The notes beneath the pieces are model-generated. The model did no database searches. It saw nothing but the letters and a program-made list of their open reading frames with translations, and was not told the origin of the DNA. Shown piece by piece: positions 55,120-64,000 of a DNA stretch of 64,000 bases. Where the stretch lies: positions 62,001-126,000 of the forward strand of contig CAWEZE010000010.1 in the NCBI GenBank assembly GCA_963813485.1, in the 5' to 3' direction. Every line of letters starts with the position of its first letter. The stretch's first letter is position 1. This DNA is from DASQUK01 sp963813485. GTDB taxonomy: Bacteria > Actinomycetota > Acidimicrobiia > Acidimicrobiales > VFJN01. Position numbers and translations under genes: made by a program.

Positions 55120-55806
55120 ATGCTCGGACGAGTGCTTGCCGCTGGGGGCCTGCTCGACCCGAAGAGTCTCATCGACGACATCGGCCTCTGGGGCGTCTTC
55201 GCGGTCGTCTTCGCCGAGTCGGGGCTGCTGATCGGGTTCTTCCTGCCGGGCGACTCACTGCTGTTCACCGCCGGCTTCCTGGCATCGGGGCCGTCGAGCG
55301 TCGACGAGGCCCTGCACCTACCCCTCGGGTGGCTCCTCGTGGGCACGTTCATCGCCGCGGTGGCCGGCGACCAGGTGGGCTACGTGATAGGCCGGCGGGC
55401 CGGACCGGCGATCTTCAACCGTCCCGACTCGCGGTTCTTCAAGCGGGAGAACGTCGACAAGGCGCACTCGTTCTTCGAGCGCTACGGGGCCAAGACCATC
55501 GTGCTGGCCCGCTTCGTGCCGGTGGTGCGCACCTTCGCGCCGGTCGTCGCCGGCGTGTCGAACATGCAGTACCGCACGTTCGTGACCTTCAACGTGGTCG
55601 GCGGTTTGCTGTGGGCGATCGGGGTGACGCTGCTCGGCTACTTCCTCGGCCAAGTGGACTTCATCGAGGAGAACCTCGAGCTGGCGATCCTCACCATCGT
55701 CGCCATCTCGGTGCTGCCGATCGCCCGCGAGCTCTGGCTGTCACGCAAGCAGCGTCGCACCGAGGCGCCGGCGACGGAGCCGGAGGTCGACCGCACTGGC
55801 GCGTAG
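55120..55806 (+). CDS. DedA-family membrane protein
   Basis: A 228-residue integral membrane protein. The signature FAESGLLIGFFLPGDSLLF and the basic/acidic loop RFFKRENVDKAHSFFERYGA are visible, together with the Arg-containing LARFVPVVRTFAPVVAGVSN. Several membrane helices follow (GGLLWAIGVTLLGYFLGQ, AILTIVAISVLPIARELW). DedA proteins are half-transporters or scramblases, shown for some members to flip undecaprenyl phosphate or lipids. It lies just upstream of the sugar-nucleotide genes, which would fit a role in surface-polymer lipid carrier recycling. Confidence 0.88.
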   Translation: MLGRVLAAGGLLDPKSLIDDIGLWGVFAVVFAESGLLIGFFLPGDSLLFTAGFLASGPSSVDEALHLPLGWLLVGTFIAAVAGDQVGYVIGRRAGPAIFNRPDSRFFKRENVDKAHSFFERYGAKTIVLARFVPVVRTFAPVVAGVSNMQYRTFVTFNVVGGLLWAIGVTLLGYFLGQVDFIEENLELAILTIVAISVLPIARELWLSRKQRRTEAPATEPEVDRTGA

Positions 55807-55818
55807 AGACCCGCGGCG

Positions 55819-56760
55819 GTGAGATACGTCGTGACCGGGTCGGCGGGCTTCGTCGGCTCCCACGTCTGCGAGTCGCTTCTCGAACGCGGCCACCTGGTCG
55901 ATGGTGTCGACGCCTTCACCGACTACTACGACCCGTCGATCAAGCGCGCCAACGCCGCCCGGCTAGCCCGGCACGATGGCTTCCGGGGCCACGAGCTCGA
56001 CCTCGCGCGGGGCGACCTCGACGACGTCCTCGCCGGCGTCGACGCCGTGATCCATCTGGCGGCCCAACCGGGTGTCCGCCTGTCGTGGTCGGATGGGTTC
56101 GCGGTCTACGTCGAGCGCAACATCTCGGCTTCGCAGCGGTTGCTGGAGGCGGCGCGGCGGACGCGCGTGCCGCGCCTGGTGCTCGCCTCGTCGTCGTCCG
56201 TGTACGGCAACGCGACCGAGCAGCCGATCACCGAGGAAGCGCCGACCCGACCCTTCAGCCCCTACGGCGTCACGAAGCTGGCAATGGAGCACCTGGCGTC
56301 CGCCTATGGCGCCAACTGGGGCCTCTCCACGGTGGTCCTGCGCTACTTCACGCTCTACGGGCCGGGGCAGCGCCCCGACATGGCCCTCCACCGGTTCATC
56401 GCCGCGGCGGCCGCCGGGCGGCCGGTCCCCGTGTACGGCGACGGCGAGCAGGTCCGCGACTTCACCTACGTCTCCGATGCCGCGGCCGCCACCCTCGCCG
56501 CCGTGGAAGCCGACGTCGCCCCGGCGTCGGTGTTCAACGTGGCCGGCGGGTCACCGGCCACGGTCAACGACCTCCTGCACCTGGTGTCTGAACACGTGGG
56601 CCGCCCGCTGACCACGCGGCACCTGCCGACGCAGGCAGGCGATGTCCAGGCCACGCATGGCGCCGTCGATCGTGCCCGTGGCGTGCTCGGATGGCAGCCG
56701 GAGGTGTCGTTGGACGACGGCGTCAAGCTGCAGGTGGTGCAGCAGCTCGGCGGCAGGTGA
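55819..56760 (+). CDS. NAD-dependent sugar-nucleotide epimerase (UDP-glucuronate 4-epimerase-like)
   Basis: A 313-residue extended SDR. The NAD-binding start VTGSAGFVGSHVCESLLERG is followed by DAFTDYYDPSIKRANAARLA, a segment typical of UDP-glucuronate 4-epimerases. The catalytic Ser-Tyr-Lys is in SSSSVYG...SPYGVTKLAMEHL. GTG 55819 is 12 bases after DedA. The product would be UDP-galacturonate or another 4-epimer for a cell-surface polymer. The exact substrate is inferred. It begins the cluster that runs to the window edge. Confidence 0.82.
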   Translation: MRYVVTGSAGFVGSHVCESLLERGHLVDGVDAFTDYYDPSIKRANAARLARHDGFRGHELDLARGDLDDVLAGVDAVIHLAAQPGVRLSWSDGFAVYVERNISASQRLLEAARRTRVPRLVLASSSSVYGNATEQPITEEAPTRPFSPYGVTKLAMEHLASAYGANWGLSTVVLRYFTLYGPGQRPDMALHRFIAAAAAGRPVPVYGDGEQVRDFTYVSDAAAATLAAVEADVAPASVFNVAGGSPATVNDLLHLVSEHVGRPLTTRHLPTQAGDVQATHGAVDRARGVLGWQPEVSLDDGVKLQVVQQLGGR

Positions 56761-56781
56761 CCGTCGCTCCGTCGGGCGCCA

Positions 56782-57717
56782 TCACAGCTGCGCTTCACCG
56801 ACTCGTGTGCGGAACCAGTCGACCGTGCGCGCCAGGCCGATATCCAGCGGCGTCGATGGCTCCCATCCGATCGTCTCCCGGCTCGGTGCGACCTCGGCGT
56901 CCCGCGGACGTTCACCCGGCCGGTCGGGCAGTGCGCTGAACACCGGCCGCACCTCGCCACCCACCAACGCGACGATCCGCTCCACCAGGGAGCGGATGGA
57001 AACCAGCTCGCCGGACCCGATGTCGAGGGTGCTCCCCGGCGCCTTCTCGGCTTCAGCGGCGGCCACGAAGGCAGCCACGACATCGTCGATGTAGACCCAG
57101 TCAACCTCCCGCCTGCCGCTGCTCAGCCGTGGCGCTTCCCCTCGCAGCAGCGAGCTGATGACGTACGGGATGAGCTTGGTGTCGTCACGCTGGCCCGGCC
57201 CATAGACCATGAACACCCGCAGGTTGACGACCGGCAGGCCGTAGAGCTGGTCGAACAGTCGTGCGTACGCGCTGGCGGCGGACTTGGCGGCGGCGTAGGG
57301 CGAGCTGGGCGCGGGGTCGTCGCGATCCGGTTCCTCCATCGATCCGGCGAGAACCACTCGTGCCTCGCCCGCCTCGGCGGCTGCCGTCAGGAGGTTCACC
57401 GTCGTGACGAGGTTGTCGCGCAGGGTCGGGACGACTGCGCCCAGCCCTCGATCGCCGCTCACGTGGCTCGCAAGGTGAAAGACGACGTCGGGCCGGACCT
57501 GGCGGAGGATCCTGGGCGCCGCGTCCACCTCCGACAAGTCCGCCGTCCACCAGCGGATCCCGTCAGCAGTGGATCGGGACACCCGTGACACGCCGTGCAC
57601 CTCCGTCCCCGACGCCACCAGCCGCTGGCACAGTGCCGAACCGATGAAACCGGCGGCCCCCGTCACCAGGGCCCGCCGGCCCGTCAGCGAGGAATGGTCC
57701 GTCGCACGGGATGTCAT
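56782..57717 (-). CDS. NAD-dependent epimerase/dehydratase
   Basis: A 311-residue extended SDR. NAD-binding ALVTGAAGFIGSALCQRLVA, the catalytic GSMEEP and SPYAAAKSAASAYAR, and RVFMVYGPGQRDDTKLIPYV are present. It resembles dTDP- or CDP-hexose 4,6-dehydratases/epimerases, and the activity cannot be fixed. ATG 57717 overlaps the stop of the 3,5-epimerase gene as TGATG, so the two are translationally coupled and act in one pathway. They run against the other sugar genes. Confidence 0.8.
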   Translation of the reverse strand: MTSRATDHSSLTGRRALVTGAAGFIGSALCQRLVASGTEVHGVSRVSRSTADGIRWWTADLSEVDAAPRILRQVRPDVVFHLASHVSGDRGLGAVVPTLRDNLVTTVNLLTAAAEAGEARVVLAGSMEEPDRDDPAPSSPYAAAKSAASAYARLFDQLYGLPVVNLRVFMVYGPGQRDDTKLIPYVISSLLRGEAPRLSSGRREVDWVYIDDVVAAFVAAAEAEKAPGSTLDIGSGELVSIRSLVERIVALVGGEVRPVFSALPDRPGERPRDAEVAPSRETIGWEPSTPLDIGLARTVDWFRTRVGEAQL

Positions 57718-58266
57718 CAGCGGCTCATGCTTTCGACAAGATCGGCCCACGAGCCGGCGGCGCTGTCCCGGGGGCTGATCTCGGCTACGGCTAGCGGCCA
57801 GGAGATGGCCAGCTCGGGATCGTCGTAGCGCACGGCGCGGTCTTCGCTAGGGTCGTGCTCCCTGTCGATCCGGTAGCAGACGTCGGCCACGTCGCTCAGC
57901 ACCTGGAAGCCATGCAGCAGGCCAGAAGGGATGTACACGTGCAGGAACTGCTCGTCGTCGAGCCGAAAGGTCTCGTGGCGTGCCGAACGTGGGGGACCCG
58001 GGACGGGCATCCACCACGACGTCGTGGATCGCACCCCGGGCGCAGCGCACGAGCTTCCCTTCGCCTCGCCCCGCCCGCGTGTGGAGCCCGCGCAGCGTGC
58101 CCAGGGTGGAGCGCGACTGCGAGTCCTGGACGAACGAGGCGGGGTCGACGCCGTGCGCGTCGGCCACGGCGGCCTCGAACGTGCGCGTGAAGAAGCCCCG
58201 GTGGTCGCGGTGGGGTGTGGGAACGAAGACGAGCACGTCCGCCAACGACGTCGTCCGCACCTGCAT
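57717..58266 (-). CDS. dTDP-4-dehydrorhamnose 3,5-epimerase-like (frameshifted)
   Basis: About 183 residues, cupin fold. The first part has VFVPTPHRDHRGFFTRTFEA and TLGTLRGLHTRAGRGEGKLV, with the catalytic His in RGLH. The next frame continues ETFRLDDEQFLHVYIPSGLL, HGFQVLSDVADVCYRI, and SWPLAVAEISPRDS with the usual Tyr/Pro region. The frame changes near 57985. It epimerises 4-keto-6-deoxyhexose nucleotides. It is coupled to the epimerase/dehydratase gene and diverges from the methyltransferase gene at 58305. Confidence 0.85.
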
Positions 58267-58304
58267 CCCGCAATCTTGGCAGCCCGGGTGCCGGGGGCGA
58301 GCAG

Positions 58305-59427
58305 TTGAGCGAGCCCCATCGCTGTCGCTCGTGCCGGGGCACGGATGGCGAGATCGTTCTCGATCTCGGCGAGCAACCGGCCGCCGATCACTTCCCGGCG
58401 CTCGACGACCCGGGGCCGGACCCGGCCTACCCGCTCCAGATGTGGCTCTGCGCCAGTTGCGGCCTCGCGCAGCTGCTGGTCGACCCGACGGTGCCGGAGG
58501 AACCTCGGGGCGCCGAACCCGCTGCACTCGTCGACCAGGCGGCCGATGCGGTCGAGCGCGTAGCGGATGCCGGCTGGCTGCCCGCCGGGGCCCGCGTCGC
58601 CGAGTACGGCAGCCCCCACGGGGGCTCCTGGGTGTCGCTGCTGGCCGGGCGCGGGCTCACCCCGGTCGGCGACGGCGAGCAGGCCGACGTGGTGCTCGAC
58701 TGCTTCGGGCTCATGCACAGCGCCGACCAGTCGACGGCCCTGACCGAGCGGGCCGCTCGAGTGGCCCCCGGCGGCGTCCTGCTGCTGCAGTACCACTCAC
58801 TGGCCACGATCGTCCGGCTCGGCCAGTGGAACTCGCTCCGCCACGGGCACTACGCCTACTACTCGACCCCCGCACTGACCCGCATGCTGGAGGCTGCGGG
58901 CTTCGTTCCCCGCCACGCCTGGCGCTTCGAGCTCTACGGCGGGACCATGCTGCTCGCGGCTACCCAGGGCGACCGACGAAGCCCCGGACGCGAGCGTCGA
59001 CGACCTCCTTGCCGAGGAGCTGGCACTGGGCGTGGAAGACCCGGCCCGTGTCCGCGCCCTGCAGGACGCCGCCGTATCGCGGGCCGAAGCGCTGCACCGG
59101 TGGCTGGTCGATCAGAAGGCCGCCGGGTGCACCGTGTTCGGCTACGGCGCCGCGTCGCGTGCGGTTGCCCTGCTGTGCCGCGCCGGCGTCGACCGCAGCC
59201 TGCTTCCCGCCGTGGCGGATGCATCGCCCGCCAAGCAAGGTCGCCGCATGCCAGCGACGGACATCCCGGTCGTCGCGCCGGTGGAACTGCTCGCCGCGCG
59301 ACCGGATGCGGTGGCCGTGTTCCTGCCTGACCTGCTGCCGGAGCTGCGGGCGGGGCTCCCGGAGGTGGAGGCCGCCGGCGGTCGGTGGGTCGACGTGGAG
59401 GCACTGGAGCGAACCTCCGGCCGCTGA
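58305..59427 (+). CDS. C-methyltransferase family protein (frameshifted)
   Basis: About 374 residues. The N-terminal zinc-binding module is CRSCRGTDGEIVLDLGEQP with later CASCGLAQLLV. A class I methyltransferase core follows (RVAEYGSPHGGSWVSLLAGR, ADVVLDCFGLMHSAD, and the active-site-like LLQYHSLAT and YSTPALTRMLEAAGF). The C-terminal Methyltransf_14-like domain has VFGYGAASRAVALLCRAGVD. This three-part layout is that of NDP-hexose 3-C-methyltransferases such as TylC3. The motif I Gly-rich loop is degenerate here, so SAM binding is doubtful. The frame changes near 58970. TTG 58305 is the nearest plausible start. Confidence 0.75.
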
Positions 59428-59524
59428 CGTGCCGTCCTGCGCCGCCGCCATCACGCCCGTTCAGTGTGTCCTCAGCTGTGCTTCAGCATCGCTTCAACCC
59501 GTCCGATGACACTGACGCCACCGG

Positions 59525-60862
59525 ATGACAAACAAGGGCGGCATAGTGGTTTCAGATCCTCCGCGGCCGAGCACGACGCGCCGTGGCTTCGGCGCGACGT
59601 CGACCGACACCGAATCCTCGGGAGACGGCGCCAGTGGTGGACCCTGCCGGTTCTGCGGGGCCGAGCTGCGGCACACCTTCGTCGACCTAGGCATGTCGCC
59701 GCTGTGCGAGAGCTACGTCGAGGCGAGCCGGGTCAACGCCATGGAGGCGTTCTACCCCTTGCGGGTCTACGTCTGTGACCAGTGCTTCCTGGTCCAGCTC
59801 CAGGAGTACGTCACGCCCGAGGACATCTTCACGGAGTACGCCTACTTCTCGTCGTACTCCGACTCCTGGCTCGCCCACTGCCGCGACTACGTCGACATGA
59901 TCACCGAGCGGCTGCAGCTCTCGCCCGACAGCCTGGCGGTCGAGCTGGCCAGCAACGACGGCTACCTGCTCCAGTGGTTCGTCGAGAAGGGCATCCCCGT
60001 GCTCGGCATCGAGCCGGCCCTCAACGTGGCCAAGGTGGCCGAGGACAAGGGCGTTCCCACGCTCACCGAGTTCTTCGGCGCCGAGCTCGCGTCGAAGCTC
60101 GTCGGCGAGGGGACCATGGCGGACCTGATCATCGGCAACAACGTCCTTGCCCAGGTGCCCGACCTCAACAGCTTCGTCGCCGGCATCACCACCCTGCTCC
60201 GGCCCGGGGGCGTCGTCACCATCGAGTTCCCCCACCTGCAGCAGCTCGTCGAGCAGAACCAGTTCGACACCATCTACCACGAGCATTTCTCGTATTTCTC
60301 CTTGATCTCGGCCGAGCGGATCTTCGCGGCCCACGGCCTCCGGATCTTCGACGTCGACGAGCTGTGGACCCACGGTGGGTCCCTCCGGATCTACGCGTGC
60401 CACGCCGCCAACGAGCGGCTCGGCGAGTCGGCCGCCCTGGCCGCGCTCCGGGCGCGCGAGCTCGAGGCCGGCTATGCCGACATCGCGACGTACTCGGTGT
60501 TCGAGGAGCGGGCACGCGAGACGAAGCGCAAGCTCCTCGAATACCTGATCGACGCCAAGCGGGCGGGCAAGACGGTGGTCGGCTACGGCGCTCCCGGCAA
60601 GGGGAACACGCTGCTCAACTACTGCGGCATCCGCAGCGACTTCCTCGACTTCACCGTGGACCGCAACCCCTACAAGCAGGGCAGGTTCCTGCCGGGCACC
60701 CACATCCCCATCCATGCGCCGGAGAGGATCGCCGAGGTCGAGCCGGACGTGATCCTGATCCTTCCGTGGAACTTCAAGGACGAGATCATCGAGCAGCTCG
60801 CCTACGCCCGCTCCTGGGGCGCCGAGTTCGTGGTCCCGATCCCCGAAGTCACGGTCTATTGA
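59525..60862 (+). CDS. NDP-hexose C-methyltransferase family protein
   Basis: A 445-residue protein with the same three-part layout as its neighbour. The zinc module is CRFCGAELRHTFVDLGMSPL with VYVCDQCFLVQLQEY. The SAM-binding core is SLAVELASNDGYLLQWFVEK, and the catalytic region FDTIYHEHFSYFS holds His and Tyr. The C-terminal domain is GKTVVGYGAPGKGNTLLNYC, closing on RVPIPEV-like strands. It should add a methyl to a ketosugar nucleotide, giving a branched sugar. GTG 59546 is an alternative start. Unlike the preceding gene, all motifs are intact. Confidence 0.85.
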   Translation: MTNKGGIVVSDPPRPSTTRRGFGATSTDTESSGDGASGGPCRFCGAELRHTFVDLGMSPLCESYVEASRVNAMEAFYPLRVYVCDQCFLVQLQEYVTPEDIFTEYAYFSSYSDSWLAHCRDYVDMITERLQLSPDSLAVELASNDGYLLQWFVEKGIPVLGIEPALNVAKVAEDKGVPTLTEFFGAELASKLVGEGTMADLIIGNNVLAQVPDLNSFVAGITTLLRPGGVVTIEFPHLQQLVEQNQFDTIYHEHFSYFSLISAERIFAAHGLRIFDVDELWTHGGSLRIYACHAANERLGESAALAALRARELEAGYADIATYSVFEERARETKRKLLEYLIDAKRAGKTVVGYGAPGKGNTLLNYCGIRSDFLDFTVDRNPYKQGRFLPGTHIPIHAPERIAEVEPDVILILPWNFKDEIIEQLAYARSWGAEFVVPIPEVTVY

Positions 60863-60879
60863 GAGTAGGCGGGTGAGCC

Positions 60880-61666
60880 ATGAAGGTCGTCCTCTTCTGC
60901 GGCGGTCTCGGGATGCGCATGCGCGAGTTCTCCGAGACGATCCCCAAGCCCATGGTCCCGATCGGCTACCGGCCGATCATGTGGCACCTCATGCGCTATT
61001 ACGCCCACTTCGGGCACAAGGACTTCATCCTCTGCCTCGGCTACCGCGGTGACTCGATCAAGGAATACTTCCTCGATTACAAGGAGTGGCTCTCGAACGA
61101 CTTCGTGCTGTCCGGCGGCGGCGCCGACGTCGAGCTCTTGTCGAGCGACATCGACGACTGGCGCATCACGTTCGTCGACACCGGTACCCATTCCAACATC
61201 GGTGAGCGGCTGCGGGCCGTCCGACCGCACCTCGAGGGCGAAGAGGTGTTCCTCGCCAACTACAGCGACGGCCTCAGCGACATACCAGCTCGATCGCGTG
61301 GTCGACTTCTTCCACGAGAGTGGCGGCATCGCCTCCTTCGTCTCCGCCAAACCCAGCCACAGCTTCCACGTCGTGGCGGCCTCCGACGATGGCGTGGTCA
61401 AGGCGATCGAGGACGTGACCTCCTCGGGCGTGTGGATCAACGCCGGGTTCTTCGTGATGAGCACCCGAATCTTCGACTACCTCGGGCCGGGTGAAGAGCT
61501 CGTCCACGAGCCGTTCCAACGACTCATCGACGTCTCGGCGCTGACGACGTATCGGCACGAGGGCTTCTTCGTGCCCATGGACACGTTCAAGGACCGCCAG
61601 GTCCTCGAGGACCTCTACTCCCAGGGCAACCCGCCCTGGGAGCTCTGGCGAAGCGGAACCACCTGA
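60880..61666 (+). CDS. Glucose-1-phosphate cytidylyltransferase-like (frameshifted)
   Basis: A sugar-1-phosphate nucleotidyltransferase of about 262 residues, RfbF-like. The nucleotide loop is GGLGMRMREFSETIPKPMVP, and IGYRPIMWHLMRYYAHFGHK is the substrate-binding continuation. The later FVDTGTHSNIGERLRAVRPH and FLANYSDGLSD hold the metal-binding Asp. The next frame continues VVDFFHESGGIASFVSAKP and SSGVWINAGFFVMSTRIFDY. The frame changes near 61283. It would make CDP-glucose (or an analogous nucleotide sugar) as the entry point of the pathway. The stop overlaps the start of the deacetylase gene (TGATG). Confidence 0.85.
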
Positions 61667-62320
61667 TGCTCTCGCTGACGTTGATCGAGCCCCAGGATGA
61701 CGCGCTCGACATCCTGTGCCTCGGGGCTCACTGCGACGACATCGAGATCGGTTGCGGCGGCACCGTCCTGCGTCTCGCCGAGGAGTTCCCGGCCGCTCGC
61801 TTCCACTGGGTCGTGCTCAGCTCGAACGACGTCCGGGCACCCGAGGCGCAGCACTCCGCCGAGCACTTCCTGGCCGGCGCGGGCAAGCAGGACATCCGCA
61901 TCGAGCGCTTCCGGGAGAGCTACTTCCCCTGGGTGGGTGCCGAGATCAAGGACTACTTCGAAGAGCTCAAGGCCGACGTGGATCCCGACCTGATCCTCAC
62001 CCACCACCGCCACGACCGGCACCAGGACCATCGCCTGGTGGCCGAGCTCACGTGGAACACGTGGCGTGACCACCTGATCCTCGAGTACGAGATCCCGAAG
62101 TACGACGGCGACCTCGGCTCGCCGAACGTCTTCGTCGCGCTCGACGAGCGCGACCGCCCAGCGCAAGGTCGACGGCATCCTCGACCACTTCCCCAGCCAG
62201 CGGCGCCGGGCGTGGTTCGACGCCGACACGTTCCGCGCGCTGCTGCGGCTGCGGGGCATGGAGGCCAACGCACCCAGTCGCTTCGCCGAGGGCTTCTACG
62301 GCTCGAAGGTGGTGGTGTAG
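61666..62320 (+). CDS. PIG-L/LmbE-family deacetylase (frameshifted)
   Basis: About 218 residues. The zinc-binding AHCDDIEIGCGGTVLRLAEE (AHxDD) and the later HHRHDRHQDHRLVAEL are the family metal-binding motifs. The frame changes near 62160 (in DERDR...RKVDGILDHFP) and ends GFYGSKVVV. LmbE proteins remove N-acetyl groups from sugar conjugates (GlcNAc-PI, mycothiol precursors). Here it may deacetylate an amino-sugar intermediate of the polymer. ATG 61666 overlaps the previous stop. Without the frame change, the reading frame runs on into the next gene as an artificial fusion. Confidence 0.82.
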
Positions 62321-62322
62321 CG

Positions 62323-63364
62323 ATGAAGGTGCTGGTCACCGGCCACCAGGGCTACATCGGCTCCGTCATGGTGCCGCTGCTCCTGGAAACCGGTCACGAG
62401 GTGGTGGGGCTCGACACGGGCCTCTACGAGGCGTGCAGCTTCGGGGATCGCCGGCAGGAGATCGCCGGCGTCAGGCTCGACATCCGGGACGTCGAGCCCC
62501 GCCATCTCGAGGGCTTCGAGGCCGTCGTCCACCTCGCCGCCCTGTCGAACGATCCGCTCGGCGACCTCGACCCGCAGCTGACCTACGACATCAACCACGG
62601 AGCCTCGGTCCGGCTGGCCCGGGCGGCCCGCCAGGCCGGCGTCGAGCGGTTCCTGTTCGCGTCGTCGTGCAGCCTCTACGGGGCCAGCGGCGGCGATGCC
62701 CCGCTCACCGAGGAGGCGCCCTTCAATCCGGTGACGCCCTACGGCGAGTCGAAGGTCCTCGTCGAGCAGGACGTCTCGAAGCTGGCGACCGACAGCTTCA
62801 GCCCCGTCTTCTTCCGCAACGCCACCGCCTACGGCGTCTCGCCGTACCTGCGGGTCGACATCATGGTCAACAACCTCGTCGGCTACGCGGTCACGACCGG
62901 CGAGGTGCTGATCAAGAGCGACGGATCGCCGTGGCGCCCGCTCGTCCACGTCGAGGACATCTGCCGGGCCTTCGTGGCCGCCCTCGAGGCCGACCGCCAG
63001 CGCACCCACAACCAGGCCTTCAATGTCGGGCTCAGCGAGGAGAACTTCCGGGTGCGCGAGGTGGCGGACATGGTCGAGTCGGTCGTCACCGGCAGCCGGG
63101 TCGAGTACGCCGACCGGCGCCAGCCCCGACGCCCGGGACTACCGGGTCGACTTCGGCAAGATCCAACGGGTCCTGCCCGAGTTCCGGCCGCGGTGGACGG
63201 TCCGCAAGGGCGTCGAGGAGCTCTACGAGGCCTACCGGCGGTTCGACCTGACCGCCGACGAGTTCCTCGGCGGCCGCTACGTGCGGCTGGCGGAGATCAA
63301 GCGCCTCCAGGGCCAGGCCCGCCTCGACGATCAGTTGCGTTGGACGGGTGTGAACGGTGGCTAG
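62323..63364 (+). CDS. NAD-dependent epimerase/dehydratase (frameshifted)
   Basis: About 347 residues, extended SDR. NAD-binding VTGHQGYIGSVMVPLLLETG is followed by YEACSFGDRRQEIAGVRLDI, and the catalytic region SSCSLYG...TPYGESKVLVEQDV. FRNATAYGVSPYLRVDIMVN replaces the common Y(G)PGQ motif. It resembles epimerases of surface-polymer clusters that follow RfbF-like enzymes. The frame changes near 63120 and the sequence continues to LRWTGVNGG. It starts 2 bases after the deacetylase stop. Confidence 0.82.
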
Positions 63365-64000
63365 CACGGCGGTCCAGATCCGGGCGGTCGGCGCCCGGGG
63401 GGCGGCTCGGCCTGCGCGTCGGCGAGCTGGTCGAGGTCCGCAGCCGAGGAGGAGATCCTGGCGACGCTGGACGAGCGGGGCGAGCTCGACTCGCTGCCGT
63501 TCATGCCCGAGATGCTGCAGTACTGCGGCCAGCGGTTCACCGTGTACAAGGTCGCCCACAAGCTGTGCGACACGATGACCCGGACCGGCATGCGGAGGAT
63601 GCGCGACGCCGTGCACCTGACGGGGGTGCGCTGCGACGGGCAGGCGCACGGCGGTTGCCAGACCGCCTGCCTCATCTACTGGAAGGAGGCCTGGCTCCGG
63701 CGAGTCGACCCGGCCGCCGACGGCGAGCGGCGCCCGTGCACCGCGCCGGAGCCGGCGCGCCTGACCATCGACGGATCTGCACGCCAGGACCAGGAAGCCG
63801 GTGCGTCGAACGGCGAGGAGCTGTTCTCGTGCCAGGCCACCGAGCTGCTCCGGGCGGCCCCCGAGCTCCTGCCGTTCCGCGACCTCGGTCAGTACGCCTG
63901 GGACGTCCGCTCCGGCAACGTGGGCGTCTTCGCGGTGCTCCGCGCCTTTCTCGTCGGGCTGTTCAACCGCCTCCAGAGCGTCAGCACGCGGATCCTCCCT
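63357..64000 (+). CDS. Hypothetical protein, incomplete at window edge (frameshifted)
   Basis: At least 214 residues, continuing beyond the window. It starts at GTG 63357, overlapping the previous stop by 8 bases. The N-terminal part needs two frame changes: one at the six-G run at 63397-63402 and one near 63447. It then reads LATLDERGELDSLPFMPEML and MLQYCGQRFTVYKVAHKLCD, with a Cys-rich CDGQAHGGCQTACLIYWKEA. The family is not recognised. The Cys/His pattern suggests metal binding, and its place at the end of the sugar cluster suggests a partner role. Confidence 0.5.

Noticed and set aside
61666..63160. A continuous reading frame fusing the PIG-L deacetylase with the following epimerase
   Set aside because: The fused region between about 62160 and 62320 translates to Arg/Pro/Ala-rich nonsense, whereas the next frame gives conserved deacetylase sequence with a proper stop. 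The fusion results from an indel.

Overview
The window is 64 kb of very GC-rich DNA with dense, short-spaced genes. Its gene families point to an actinobacterium: two F420-type enzymes (a PPOX-fold protein and a luciferase-like oxidoreductase), large LuxR/LAL regulators, an ECF sigma factor with a fused anti-sigma factor, an SCP2-like protein, and secreted proteins with long Thr/Pro linkers built from ACC/ACG codons. That mix suggests a member of the Acidimicrobiia. This is an inference from families and style, since no rRNA or other marker gene is present. I saw no tRNA, rRNA, CRISPR array, transposase or phage gene.

Layout. 1-10.7 kb: guaA, an HD-domain protein, a dienelactone-hydrolase-like protein, an amino-acid-dehydrogenase-like gene, then small enzymes (PPOX, VOC, SixA-type phosphatase, PaaI thioesterase, zinc alcohol dehydrogenase, F420 oxidoreductase, class C serine hydrolase). 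10.7-19 kb: a LAL regulator, a secreted intradiol-dioxygenase-like protein, an ArsR/SRPBCC pair with a clear operator palindrome, an ACT protein and a hydrolase. 19-25.6 kb: a UvrD/PcrA helicase split by an intein in motif III, an L,D-transpeptidase, a prenyl synthase and a TetR regulator. 25.6-30.9 kb: a minus-strand envelope-stress type operon (sigma factor, zinc-finger anti-sigma with a large outer domain, M15 peptidase) plus two secreted or anchored proteins. 31-49 kb: core metabolism (sucCD, purN-purH, kynureninase, map, folD, metF, icd) interleaved with a second LAL regulator, a methyltransferase and a DNA methyltransferase with a possible nuclease partner. 49-55.8 kb: a SpoU methyltransferase, an aldehyde dehydrogenase, mdh, an Fpg/Nei glycosylase, an SCP2-like protein and DedA. 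55.8 kb to the end: a nucleotide-sugar cluster (three epimerase/dehydratases, a 3,5-epimerase, two C-methyltransferase-family proteins, a glucose-1-phosphate cytidylyltransferase, a PIG-L deacetylase) that runs off the right edge.

Two non-coding signals stand out. A roughly 140-bp element occurs twice, at 23561-23703 and 42447-42587, each time ahead of a plus-strand metabolic gene. The copies share an 11-bp long-range complementarity, and a hairpin stem carries a compensatory base-pair change. A second, 46-47 bp inverted-repeat element occurs at both ends of the window, at 15-61 and 51641-51692. The most interesting gene group is the methylase/SCKY pair at 44.5-47.1 kb, a candidate modification or restriction-like module.

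A caution applies throughout. About thirty genes change reading frame partway through, including indispensable ones such as sucC. Conserved sequence continues on both sides of each break, so most breaks look like single-base sequence errors rather than dead genes. Coordinates of such genes are given from the first credible start to the stop of the last frame.
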